A stretch of 64,000 nt of DNA from Treponema denticola (lineage in GTDB: Bacteria > Spirochaetota > Spirochaetia > Treponematales > Treponemataceae). Below are positions 44,101-51,296 of the stretch, piece by piece (the stretch's first letter is position 1; the number at the start of each line of letters is the position of its first letter). The translations under genes and the position numbers were made by a program. The stretch covers positions 2,542,001 through 2,606,000 of the forward strand of contig NZ_CP038800.1 of the NCBI RefSeq assembly GCF_024400535.1, given 5' to 3'. Under the pieces are notes generated by a model. That model saw only the letters and a program-made list of their open reading frames with translations. It was not told the DNA's origin and did no database searches.

Positions 44101-44443
44101 TATCTATACCATATTTTTCTATATCGGTCTTTGAATTAAGCCCAAGTTCTTTTTCGATTAAATTTTCAACGGGAAGGCCGTGGCAGTCCCACCCGAAGCG
44201 GCGCTCTACCCTAAAGCCCTTCATTGTCTTATATCGCGGAATAATATCCTTAATTGTTCCGGGAACAAAGTGACCGAAATGAGGCAGTCCTGTAGCAAAG
44301 GGAGGGCCGTCAAAAAAAACATAGTTAGCTCCCCCATCCCGTAATGAAACGGATTTTTTAAACACATCGTTTTTTTCCCAAAATTTTAAAACATCTTCTT
44401 CTTGTTTTGCAAAATCAGCTTTAGGGTCTACAGGTTTATACAT
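41141..44443 (-). CDS. ileS: Isoleucyl-tRNA synthetase, long eukaryote-like (type 2) form
   Basis: This 1100-residue enzyme charges tRNA-Ile. The HIGH-type motif is GLPHFGHFVPG at residues 55-58 (HFGH), and the KMSKS motif is intact in EDGKKMSKSLRNYTD at about 626. The editing (CP1) domain with TTPWTLPSN lies between. CPRCSTVLSNHEL and CKKCGG add zinc-type cysteines. The long C-terminal extension (from about 850) marks the type-2 form that spirochaetes share with eukaryotes; this form is often insensitive to mupirocin. A clear promoter and GGAG site precede the ATG. The overlapping lipoprotein and two zinc-ribbon genes follow. Confidence 0.97.
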   Translation of the reverse strand: MYKPVDPKADFAKQEEDVLKFWEKNDVFKKSVSLRDGGANYVFFDGPPFATGLPHFGHFVPGTIKDIIPRYKTMKGFRVERRFGWDCHGLPVENLIEKELGLNSKTDIEKYGIDKFNEACRASVLRYVKEWKQTITRLGRWVDFENDYKTMEPAFMESIWWIMKSLWEKGLLYEGYYILPYCPRCSTVLSNHELNLGGYKDVHDPAITVRFKALSPVKTSPAGKAFEGKNALPSDTYLLAWTTTPWTLPSNLGLAVGADIDYALIEYDGAHYIMAVPRLEAYFAKNGKEEAKEYKLIWTRKGAELEGLRYEPLFPYFKNLAADEDGKNAEAGQGAFRVLIGDFVTTEDGTGIVHTAPGFGEDDNRIFKDTGVPTVCPVDAECKFTNEVSDYQGLFVKDADKQIMEKLKAEDKLFKRAQILHSYPHCWRCSSPLIYRAVASWFVSVTKIKDKLLNANSKINWQPDHIKTGRFGKWLEGARDWAISRNRYWGNPIPIWKCADCGETICVGSREELKDLSGVFPEDMHKHFVDKISIPCKKCGGTMKRVPEVLDCWFESGSMPYAQQHYPFENKEHFEKNFPADFISEGLDQTRGWFYTLTILAAALFDEPAFKNCIVNGLVLAEDGKKMSKSLRNYTDPNEVIKQFGADALRLFLMNSNVVKADDLKYSDEGVRDVLKGILIPFWNSYSFYITYANIDGVKPPHNAKLDGKDEGVEEFLAKLNNPLDLWILSVTEKLVADVTEALDKYDLAQAIPPMVEYIDLLNNWYIRRSRRRFWKSENDGDKAQAYETLYRALKKFSLVAAPVVPFITESIWQNLRTESDALSIHLADYPEYNEKIRNSELEFKMKTVQKAVSMGRALRYQFNLKIRQPLKAVEIVTLNPEEKRVLLEMEESIIEELNVKEVIFHEKEDELVEYSAKANFKVLGKELGPLMKKAAAIIEQMNSSEIQNIMEGATLSIDIEGKSVEITADKIVINRIEKASLKIVNEGTLTVGLNTELTEELLMEGYIRDLVRGIQTLRKECGLDVTDRIKLYLSASQKNADNKELEKAFELFKDYVCDETLTVQSSWLKTGELTKLGSIKTSLVEAGDYEWEIGIEKNN

Positions 44444-44477
44444 TAGAAAACTCCAAAATAAAAAATTATAGTTAAGA

Positions 44478-44506
44478 ATTATACTATTTTTTTAAAAATT
44501 GTACAA
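44478..44506 (-). promoter_or_regulatory. Promoter of ileS
   Basis: Minus strand: TTGTAC (44506-44501), 17-nt spacer, TATAAT (44483-44478). The ATG at 44443 follows 34 bases later with TTGGAG before it. No T-box-like leader fits in this space. Confidence 0.7.
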
Positions 44507-44553
44507 CGCCTTAATTAGTTCTTAAGTTTTAATAAAACTAAAAGCCGAATTTT

Positions 44554-44570
44554 TATCTCATACTGAAAAG
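44554..44570. repeat. Left copy of the 17-bp target-site duplication
   Basis: TATCTCATACTGAAAAG, identical to 45797-45813 at the other side of the IS30 element. Most IS30 elements make 2-3 bp duplications, but some members make long ones. Confidence 0.8.
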
Positions 44571-44611
44571 GGTAAGTTGTAAAATAAATTGCCCTAAAAA
44601 TAAATAAAAAA

Positions 44612-44681
44612 GGTTCATCTGAACCAAAAAACCATTATAATGAAATTAGGAAAAACAAAGATAATGGGGAACAGATGAACC
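44612..44681 (+). promoter_or_regulatory. Inverted repeat that can mask the transposase start codon
   Basis: GGTTCATCTG (44612-44621) is an exact complement of CAGATGAACC (44672-44681), which contains the ATG at 44675. In an RNA reading in from outside the element the start codon would be paired. This type of self-protection against read-through translation is known for several insertion sequences. Confidence 0.55.
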
Positions 44682-45751
44682 AGAAGAATGATACCATAAA
44701 AAGTAAAAAATGGAAACACCTTAGCGAAAAAGAAAGATATGCGATAGAAGCATTATTCAAAAGCGACTATAATGCAAGGCAAATTGCACAGTCTTTAAAT
44801 AGGGATAGAAGAACGATACAGAGGGAGATAAAAAGGGGAATGGTAATAAAAGTAACAGAAAATCCATATGTAAGCCGTAATCCAAAAGTTCCTGACTATC
44901 TTGAAAAGACAGTTTACTCGGCACGAAAAGGACAACAAAGAGCCTATAAAATGAAATTACTAAAAGGCCGTGGTTTAAAAATAGGTAAGGATAAAAAACT
45001 TTTACATTATTTGGAAACATGTATAGCGGATAATAAATTTTCTCCTGATGCCGCTATAGGACAAATAAAAGAACTAGGCTTACAGTTTCCGGTTATGATA
45101 TGCACCAAAACTGTATACAATATGATAGACAGAGGGGAATTTTCTAGGCTTACAAACAAAGATTTACCTGTAAAACGCAATAAAACTAAACGAAAATATA
45201 AAAAAATAAGCAAAATTGCTAAAAACAACATAAAAGGACGCAGTATTGAACAAAGAAGTGAACAGATAAATAAAAGACAGGAAAAAGGACATTGGGAAAT
45301 GGATTTGGTGATAGGTAAAGGAAGATGCTGCTTACAAGTTATGACTGAAAGAGTTACTAGAAAAGAATTAATATTTAAAATCCCCGATAAAAAACAGGAA
45401 AGTATTAAAAAAAATATAGATATGCTTGAGATGAAATATAAAGATGAGTTTAAAGAAATATTTAAAAGCATAACCATGGATAACGGGACTGAATTTTTAG
45501 ACCAAGAAGGCCTTGAAACCTCTTGTTTAAAAGAAGGAGAAAAAAGGACAACTTGTTATTATGCACATCCTTATAGTTCTTGGGAAAGAGGAAGCAATGA
45601 GAATGCTAATAAATTAATTAGACGCTTTATACCAAAAGGAGCAGATATAAGTAAATATAGTGACATACAAATAAAACAAGTAGAGAATTGGATAAATAAT
45701 TATCCTAGACGGATGTTTGGCTATAAAACGGCCAATCAAATGTATACATGA
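44675..45751 (+). CDS. IS30-family transposase
   Basis: A 358-residue DDE transposase. The N-terminal helix-turn-helix is KKWKHLSEKERYAIEALFKS and ARQIAQSLNRDRRTIQREIK. The catalytic core has GHWEMDLVIGKG (first D), TMDNGTEF (second D) and SSWERGSNENANKLIRRFIP (E), all intact, followed by the usual RRMFGYKTANQ tail. The length is normal. The ATG has GGGGAA eight bases before it. The start codon can be covered by an inverted repeat in the leader. Confidence 0.95.
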   Translation: MNQKNDTIKSKKWKHLSEKERYAIEALFKSDYNARQIAQSLNRDRRTIQREIKRGMVIKVTENPYVSRNPKVPDYLEKTVYSARKGQQRAYKMKLLKGRGLKIGKDKKLLHYLETCIADNKFSPDAAIGQIKELGLQFPVMICTKTVYNMIDRGEFSRLTNKDLPVKRNKTKRKYKKISKIAKNNIKGRSIEQRSEQINKRQEKGHWEMDLVIGKGRCCLQVMTERVTRKELIFKIPDKKQESIKKNIDMLEMKYKDEFKEIFKSITMDNGTEFLDQEGLETSCLKEGEKRTTCYYAHPYSSWERGSNENANKLIRRFIPKGADISKYSDIQIKQVENWINNYPRRMFGYKTANQMYT

Positions 45752-45796
45752 ATTTCATAAAAATGGTATTTTTTGGGCAATACCTCTTACAATTTA

Positions 45797-45813
45797 TATC
45801 TCATACTGAAAAG
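45797..45813. repeat. Right copy of the 17-bp target-site duplication
   Basis: TATCTCATACTGAAAAG, identical to 44554-44570. The helicase promoter begins 13 bases after it. Confidence 0.8.
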
Positions 45814-45825
45814 CTTTTCCCTAAC

Positions 45826-45854
45826 TTGAACTGTCCCCTCTAAAAGTGTATAAT
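45826..45854 (+). promoter_or_regulatory. Promoter of the XPB-like helicase gene, leaderless arrangement
   Basis: TTGAAC (45826-45831), 17-nt spacer, TATAAT (45849-45854). ATG 45863 begins after a gap of 8 bases. The IS30 insertion ends 29 bases upstream of the -35 box and left the promoter intact. Confidence 0.65.
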
Positions 45855-45862
45855 GGCAGGCT

Positions 45863-47653
45863 ATGCAAGAATCTAAACCGCTTATAATTCAAGGAGACCG
45901 CTCCATTCTTTTGGATATTCACGACCCGGAAGCCAATGAGGCTCGCTTTGCTCTTATTCCCTTTGCGGAGCTTGAAAAGTCGCCTGAACATCTTCATACT
46001 TACAGGCTGACCCCCCTCTCGCTTTGGAATGCGGCAGGTGTCGGGCTTTCAGCCGATTCTATTATGAAAACTCTCACGGGCTTTTCCCGCTTTAAGGTTC
46101 CCGACTCTATCTTGGTTTGGATGAAAGAAACGATGGGCCGTTACGGTAAAATAAAGCTCCTCCCCCTTGAAAAGCCTCAAGAAGAAAAAAATGGAGCTGA
46201 GGAGAAGACCGATGTTGAAGGAAGCGGCGAAAATCAAGCTGACGGAATAAAGCACGAAACTCCCTATGCGGAATTTTTGCGCCTTAAGCCTGAAAATGCT
46301 CTTATTTTTAAGGAATTAAAAAGCAGCAAGATTCTTTTAAAATATTTAATAGAAGACCCCGATGAGGAAAACTCTTTTTTGATATCCCTTTTAAATAGGG
46401 GAACTGTAAAGCAAGCTCTTTTAAAACAGGGCTGGCCCGTGCAGGATGAGGTTCCCCTCCGCGACGGAGAGCCCTTGGATATTTCCCTAAAAGAAAAGAC
46501 TTCAAGCGGTACCGAATTTGAAATCAGGGATTATCAGCGGGATGCGGCCTCTTCCTTTGTCGGCGATAAGTCGGCAGGAACCGGCTTCGGCACAATTGTT
46601 CTTCCCTGCGGATCGGGAAAAACCATAGTCGGAATGCTTACGATGAGCCTTCTTAAAACAAGCACCCTTATTCTAACCCCCAATGTAGCAGCCGTTTACC
46701 AGTGGAGACGGGAGCTTTTGGATAAGACAAACATAAAAGATGAGGATATAGGTTTATACACGGGCGAGGTAAAGGAAATAAGGCCTGTTACGATAGCGAC
46801 TTATCAGGTACTCACTTGGAGGCCCAACACCGATGCGGCCTTCCCTCATTTTAAGATTTTTAGAGAGAGGGCTTGGGGGCTTATCATCTATGATGAGGTT
46901 CACCTATTACCGGCTCCGGTTTTTAGAATTACGGCAGAGCTTCAAGTTATAAGAAGGCTCGGGCTTACTGCGACCCTTGTGAGAGAGGACGGCTGTGAAG
47001 GCGATGTGTTCAGCCTTGTCGGGCCTAAGAGATTCGATGTGCCCTGGAAGGACCTTGAGCAAAAGGGCTGGATAGCAAAAGCTTATTGTACCGAAATCCG
47101 GGTAAACATTGCTCCTTCAAAAGAGATAGAGTACGCAGTGGGTACCACTCGCGAAAAGCACCGCATTGCAAGCGAAAACCCTGCAAAGCTCGAAATAGTA
47201 AAAAAACCTTTGACCAAGCACAAGGAAAATCAAATCCTTATAATCGGGCAGTACTTGTCCCAGCTCGAAACGATTGCAAAAGAAATAAATGCCCCCCTGA
47301 TCACGGGAAAAAATACGAATGCCGAGCGGGAGCTTTTGTATGATTTATTTAGAAAGGGAGAGATAAATGTTTTGGTGGTTTCTAAGGTTGCAAATTTTGC
47401 AATTGATCTGCCTGATGCATCCGTGGCTATTCAGGTTTCGGGCGTTTTCGGAAGCCGGCAAGAAGAAGCTCAGCGTTTGGGCCGAATCTTGAGGCCTAAA
47501 GAATGCGATTCACATTTTTACAGCATTGTAACCCGCCAAACTATAGAAGAGGGCTTCGCCGAAAAACGTCAAAAGTTTTTAGCCGAGCAAGGCTATGACT
47601 ACTCGATTCTTACCGAAGCCGAATTGGATATTTGCGAGGAAAGCTCATCCTAA
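45863..47653 (+). CDS. XPB/Ssl2-like DNA helicase
   Basis: A 596-residue superfamily-2 helicase. The N-terminal 200 residues form the XPB damage-recognition-like region (LIIQGDRSILLDIHDPEANE). The helicase core begins at FEIRDYQRDAASSF with Walker A LPCGSGKTIVGM (about 249-260), Walker B YDEVHLLPAP (DEVH), motif III GLTATLVREDG, and C-terminal RKGEINVLVVSKVANFAIDL and QRLGRILRP. Bacterial XPB proteins are ATP-dependent 3'-5' helicases with a likely repair role. rsmE follows 14 bases downstream. The gene starts at its promoter with no ribosome-binding site. Confidence 0.9.
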   Translation: MQESKPLIIQGDRSILLDIHDPEANEARFALIPFAELEKSPEHLHTYRLTPLSLWNAAGVGLSADSIMKTLTGFSRFKVPDSILVWMKETMGRYGKIKLLPLEKPQEEKNGAEEKTDVEGSGENQADGIKHETPYAEFLRLKPENALIFKELKSSKILLKYLIEDPDEENSFLISLLNRGTVKQALLKQGWPVQDEVPLRDGEPLDISLKEKTSSGTEFEIRDYQRDAASSFVGDKSAGTGFGTIVLPCGSGKTIVGMLTMSLLKTSTLILTPNVAAVYQWRRELLDKTNIKDEDIGLYTGEVKEIRPVTIATYQVLTWRPNTDAAFPHFKIFRERAWGLIIYDEVHLLPAPVFRITAELQVIRRLGLTATLVREDGCEGDVFSLVGPKRFDVPWKDLEQKGWIAKAYCTEIRVNIAPSKEIEYAVGTTREKHRIASENPAKLEIVKKPLTKHKENQILIIGQYLSQLETIAKEINAPLITGKNTNAERELLYDLFRKGEINVLVVSKVANFAIDLPDASVAIQVSGVFGSRQEEAQRLGRILRPKECDSHFYSIVTRQTIEEGFAEKRQKFLAEQGYDYSILTEAELDICEESSS

Positions 47654-47667
47654 TTTAAGGAAAATAA

Positions 47668-48465
47668 ATGAATATTGTTTTGTTTTCAGATGATGATTGT
47701 GTAAATCCCGATTGTATAAACGGCGGCTGTGTCTTTTACAAAAATGATGAACGCTATCTTCACATAAAAAAGGTTTTGCACTTAAAAGAAGGCGATGTTT
47801 TTAAGGCCGGAATCATAAACGGAAAAATAGGCGAAGCTCTTATCTCTCACCTTTCAGAAGAAAAAATAGTTTTTTCCTTTTGTCCGAATGAACCCGATAA
47901 AAACTTAGATAACACAGATGCCGATAAAATTGAGAGTAAGCCTCTGCCCCTTCCGCCCATAAAAATAATTCTGGGCTTTCCCCGCCCCATTCAGCTGAGG
48001 CGTATCCTGAGGGACGCTGCGAGTTTGGGCTTTGCAGAAATCGTACTATGCGGTACGGAATTGGGGGAGCGTTCCTATTTAAAATCGAACCTTTCAAGCC
48101 CTGGAGAAATAAAAAAATATCTTTTAGACGGTATCTCGCAAGCCGGCCAGACCCTGCTGCCCGAATTTTCTTTTTGCGGCTCGGTAAAAGAAGCCTTAAA
48201 AGATTTAAAGGCCGCCTCGTTCAAGGGCAGCAAGGTGCTCCTCGACATAGGCGATTTCCCCTCCCTTTCAACATTTAGAATGACAAAGGGTGAAAGCATT
48301 CTTATCGCAATAGGAAGCGAAAGGGGTTGGACTCAAAATGAAAGGGAAGCTTTTTTTTCCGAAGGCTTTATTTCTTATTCCATGGGAAAACGCATTTTAC
48401 GCACCGAAACCGCCCTTACTTCTGCTCTGTCCGTTCTTCTTGCAAACAACGGCTTTTGGGAATAG
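47668..48465 (+). CDS. rsmE: 16S rRNA (uracil1498-N3)-methyltransferase
   Basis: A 265-residue SPOUT enzyme that methylates U1498 of 16S rRNA in the 30S subunit. An N-terminal PUA-like region (HIKKVLHLKEGDVFKAGIIN) precedes the knotted domain, with GFPRPIQLRRILRDAASLGF, LCGTELGERSYLKSN, IAIGSERGWTQNEREAF and LGKRILRTETA-like MGKRILRTETALTSALSVLL. The last segments build the SAM-binding knot. Length is normal, and the ATG follows TAAGGAAAATAA. It forms an operon with the helicase gene. Confidence 0.93.
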   Translation: MNIVLFSDDDCVNPDCINGGCVFYKNDERYLHIKKVLHLKEGDVFKAGIINGKIGEALISHLSEEKIVFSFCPNEPDKNLDNTDADKIESKPLPLPPIKIILGFPRPIQLRRILRDAASLGFAEIVLCGTELGERSYLKSNLSSPGEIKKYLLDGISQAGQTLLPEFSFCGSVKEALKDLKAASFKGSKVLLDIGDFPSLSTFRMTKGESILIAIGSERGWTQNEREAFFSEGFISYSMGKRILRTETALTSALSVLLANNGFWE

Positions 48466-48500
48466 GGTCATCTTCCGCCCCTATATTTTTTCTTAAAAAT

Positions 48501-48538
48501 ATGATATACTCCCTAAAATATCGTTCGGAGGGTATCAT
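48501..48538 (+). promoter_or_regulatory. Inverted repeat covering the mgtE ribosome-binding site
   Basis: ATGATATACTCC (48501-48512) can pair with GGAGGGTATCAT (48527-48538) with one wobble and one mismatch. The right arm holds the Shine-Dalgarno and directly touches the ATG at 48539. If transcription starts upstream of the left arm, this would control translation. A caution: TATACT inside the left arm may itself be the -10 box, in which case the left arm is not transcribed. Confidence 0.4.
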
Positions 48539-49897
48539 ATGGAATTGAAAGAAAACAAGTTTGAACAAATAAAATATTTATTATCCGAAAAACGGTATAT
48601 TGAAGTACAGCGGACATTGGCCGAGTTAAACGAAGTCGATATAGCCGAATTCCTTGAAGCCGAGTCTGCACAAAATGCCATTCTTATGTTCCGAATGCTG
48701 CCTAAAAGCATGGCAGCCGAAGTTTTTACCCTTTTACCCACAGAACAGCAAAGCCGTTTTATAGCCGCCGCTACCGATAAGGAGCTTGTTTCAATATTGG
48801 ATGAAATCTTCTTAGATGATATGGTAGACATTGTTGAAGAAATGCCCGCAAATGTCGTCAAAAAAATCCTAAAAAATACGGGCAAGGAAGAGCGGATGCT
48901 CATCAACCAATTTTTAAAATATCCCAAGGACTCGGCGGGAAGTCTTATGACCATAGAGTATGTAGGCTTAAAAAAAGGGATGACGGTAAAGCAGGCCCTT
49001 GACTATATCCGCAAGATAGGCTTGGAAAGTGAAACCATTTACACGTGTTATGTTACCGATAAAAATAGAGTCCTTGAAGGTTTTATTTCTCTTAAAGAAT
49101 TGGTGCTTGCCGATGAGGATAAAAAGATTGAACAGATTTTTAATAAAGAATATATATGCGTAAACACCCATGACGATCAGGAAAAGGTTGCTTTCACTTT
49201 TAAGAAATACGGCTTTTTGGCTCTTCCAGTTGTCGATAACGAAAACCGCCTCATCGGTATCATTACCGTCGACGACATAATGGATGTTATGGAGCAGGAG
49301 GCTACCGAAGACTTTCAGAGGATGGCCGCTATGCAGCCTAACGAAGAAACCTATCTTGAAACTGGAATCTTTAAACTTGCAACACACCGAATAGGCTGGC
49401 TTCTTTTACTCATGGTATCCGAAACATTTACAGGAACTATAATCGAGCGCTACACCCATGTGCTTGCCTCAATGACTATTTTGACTGCCTTTATTCCTAT
49501 GTTGATGGACACGGGCGGTAATTCGGGCAGTCAATCTTCAACATTGATTATCCGAGGTTTGGCTACGGGAGAAATCGACTTAAAGGATTGGAAAAAGGTC
49601 TTTTTTAAGGAGTTGGGCATTGCCGTTTTGGTGGGCTTTACCTTAGGCCTTTTTAGCTTTTTAAAATCCGTATTCCTAGGCGGGAAAAATCCTATGATAG
49701 CCCTTACTGTAGGTGCTACCCTTGTTGCAACCGTAACTGTAGCAAAAATTACCGGCGGTCTTCTCCCCATTATGGCAAAAAAATTAAAACTCGACCCCGC
49801 GATTATGGCAGGCCCCCTGATTACAACCATTGTAGATACTGTAAGTTTGATTCTTTACTTTAAGATAGCTACGGTTTTGTGTGCAGGAATGTTTTAA
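48539..49897 (+). CDS. mgtE: MgtE-family magnesium transporter
   Basis: A 452-residue magnesium channel. The N-terminal superhelical domain (about 1-130) is followed by two CBS domains (MTIEYVGLKKGMTVKQAL..., and GIITVDDIMDVMEQEATEDF), which sense cytosolic Mg. Five membrane helices fill the last 180 residues with the pore signature PMLMDTGGNSGSQSSTLIIR, the Asn/Gly-rich selectivity segment. Length matches the family. A strong GGAGGG lies just before the ATG and may be masked in a hairpin. The polyprenol-kinase-like gene follows. Confidence 0.95.
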   Translation: MELKENKFEQIKYLLSEKRYIEVQRTLAELNEVDIAEFLEAESAQNAILMFRMLPKSMAAEVFTLLPTEQQSRFIAAATDKELVSILDEIFLDDMVDIVEEMPANVVKKILKNTGKEERMLINQFLKYPKDSAGSLMTIEYVGLKKGMTVKQALDYIRKIGLESETIYTCYVTDKNRVLEGFISLKELVLADEDKKIEQIFNKEYICVNTHDDQEKVAFTFKKYGFLALPVVDNENRLIGIITVDDIMDVMEQEATEDFQRMAAMQPNEETYLETGIFKLATHRIGWLLLLMVSETFTGTIIERYTHVLASMTILTAFIPMLMDTGGNSGSQSSTLIIRGLATGEIDLKDWKKVFFKELGIAVLVGFTLGLFSFLKSVFLGGKNPMIALTVGATLVATVTVAKITGGLLPIMAKKLKLDPAIMAGPLITTIVDTVSLILYFKIATVLCAGMF

Positions 49898-49901
49898 GCC
49901 T

Positions 49902-50528
49902 ATGAGTTTTTTAAGAAATCTGCGGTATAAAAAACTTTCTCAAAATGAAAGGGTCGAAGATTTGATAAAGGAAACCTTCCGAAAAACTATTCATCTTTGT
50001 ACAGCCCTTGTTCCTCTCTTTGCAAGATATTTTTTTTATCCCACAGTTATAGCCTTATCCATAATAACATGTCTTTATACAGTCTTTGAAATTCTAAGAT
50101 TAAAGGGCTATCAGATTTTTATGGTTTCAAGCATTACGGGCTTTGCTGCACGAGAACGGGATAGGGGAAAATTTGTGCTGGGTCCAGTAACTCTTTCTAT
50201 AGGCGTTATAAGCGCCCTTCTTATCTTCCCATTTAAGGAAGCAAGTATAGGGATTATGGCTTTGGCCCTCGGAGACGGCCTTGCAAGCCTTGTCGGAAAA
50301 TTTTTTGGAAGGCAGCACCTAAACATTTCAAAGGACAAAACTATAGCAGGAAGTGCCGCCTGCTTTACAGCCGTTTTTATTTCTACCCTTGCTATAAGCA
50401 GGAGTTTTATAAAAAGCTTTTTTATAGCAGCCATTGCAACGGGAACGGAAGCTCTTCCCTTAAAAGACTTTGACAATATACTGATACCGCTTGTCTGTGC
50501 AGGGGCTGCCTTAATATTGGGAGTCTAA
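49902..50528 (+). CDS. Dolichol/phytol/polyprenol-kinase-like membrane protein
   Basis: A 208-residue membrane protein with six hydrophobic segments. The motifs FRKTIHLCTALVPLFARYFF, ALALGDGLASLVGKFFG and SKDKTIAGSAACF are those of the SEC59/VTE5 group, which phosphorylates long-chain alcohols using CTP and is often annotated as a phosphatidate cytidylyltransferase. The in-frame GTG 21 bases upstream lies inside mgtE; ATG 49902, 4 bases after the mgtE stop, is more likely. Substrate is uncertain. Confidence 0.8.
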   Translation: MSFLRNLRYKKLSQNERVEDLIKETFRKTIHLCTALVPLFARYFFYPTVIALSIITCLYTVFEILRLKGYQIFMVSSITGFAARERDRGKFVLGPVTLSIGVISALLIFPFKEASIGIMALALGDGLASLVGKFFGRQHLNISKDKTIAGSAACFTAVFISTLAISRSFIKSFFIAAIATGTEALPLKDFDNILIPLVCAGAALILGV

Positions 50529-50547
50529 GGTAGAGGCTATATAAATA

Positions 50548-51204
50548 TTAGCCTAAGGCTATTTTTAAGATTTCTTCAGGGCTTGAGATTATTGCATCGG
50601 CTCCGGCTTGTTCCAATTCAGGGCGCTTTCTAAAACCCCATAAAACGCCGATTGTAAAAAGACCTGCATTTTTTCCGGTTTGAACATCCGTTGCCGTGTC
50701 TCCTATATAAAGGCAATCTTTTTTTTCGAGCTTGAGAATTTTTAAAATTTCATAGACACCTGCAGGGTCAGGTTTTAGGGCCACCGAATCCCGGGCTCCC
50801 AAGATACATGAAAAAGTGTTTTCGCCGAAGATTGTCTTAACAACCTTTTCTGTTGTGGAATGAGGCTTATTTGAAAGCACATTGACCGAAATCCCGTTTT
50901 TGATTAAATCCGCTAAAAGCTTTTTAATTCCCGGATAGGCCTCACATAGATAAACGGGATCGGCATCATAGGCTGCATTATATTCTGTAAGAATTTTTTC
51001 TTCTAAGGCCTTATCGTTTTTTCCTGCACGTTCAAGAACTCTTTGTATAAGCTTTCTTGCTCCGTTGCCGGTTAAGATTTTAAATTCTTCCGCATCTACA
51101 GGCGGTATGCCGTATTTAGCCGTTTCAGTATTTACAAAATGAGCTATCGAATAAAGGGAGTTAGTTAAGGTCCCGTCCAAATCAAAAATACATGCTTTTT
51201 TCAT
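50548..51204 (-). CDS. gph: Phosphoglycolate phosphatase-like HAD hydrolase
   Basis: A 218-residue HAD phosphatase. The nucleophile motif is KACIFDLDGTLTNS (D9, D11), the helical cap follows (YGIPPVDAEEFKILTGNGAR), motif 2 is SNKPHS, and motif 4 is IGDTATDVQTGKNAG. This set and length match Gph, which clears 2-phosphoglycolate from DNA repair; related HAD substrates cannot be excluded. The ATG lies 9 bases after a TAGAAT -10 box; the AGAGG in this gap may be too near the transcript start to act. It is divergent from the TrmH-family gene. Confidence 0.85.
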   Translation of the reverse strand: MKKACIFDLDGTLTNSLYSIAHFVNTETAKYGIPPVDAEEFKILTGNGARKLIQRVLERAGKNDKALEEKILTEYNAAYDADPVYLCEAYPGIKKLLADLIKNGISVNVLSNKPHSTTEKVVKTIFGENTFSCILGARDSVALKPDPAGVYEILKILKLEKKDCLYIGDTATDVQTGKNAGLFTIGVLWGFRKRPELEQAGADAIISSPEEILKIALG

Positions 51205-51213
51205 AAGGCCTCT

Positions 51214-51242
51214 ATTCTAACAAAAATAAAAAAACTATTCAA
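51214..51242 (-). promoter_or_regulatory. Promoter of gph, near-leaderless
   Basis: Minus strand: TTGAAT (51242-51237), 17-nt spacer, TAGAAT (51219-51214). The ATG at 51204 begins after a gap of 9 bases. Confidence 0.55.
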
Positions 51243-51296
51243 GCTAAAGTTAAAAGTCTACTTCCCTTTGTTCTGCTTTTTGTGTATGATAAGCCC

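Larger units (their letters stand above)
44571..45796 (+). mobile_element. IS30-family insertion sequence
   Basis: A 1.2-kb element with one transposase gene. The ends are imperfect inverted repeats: AAGTTGTAAAATAAATTGCC near 44575 matches the complement of GGGCAATACCTCTTACAATT near 45775-45794, with about 23 of 29 positions equal. A direct repeat of 17 bp, TATCTCATACTGAAAAG, flanks the element at 44554-44570 and 45797-45813 and is the likely target duplication. It lies between ileS and an XPB-like helicase gene. The transposase frame is intact, so the copy may be active. Confidence 0.88.

Noticed and set aside
44444-44553. T-box leader before ileS
   Set aside because: The promoter is only 34 bases from the start codon, which leaves no room for a T-box.
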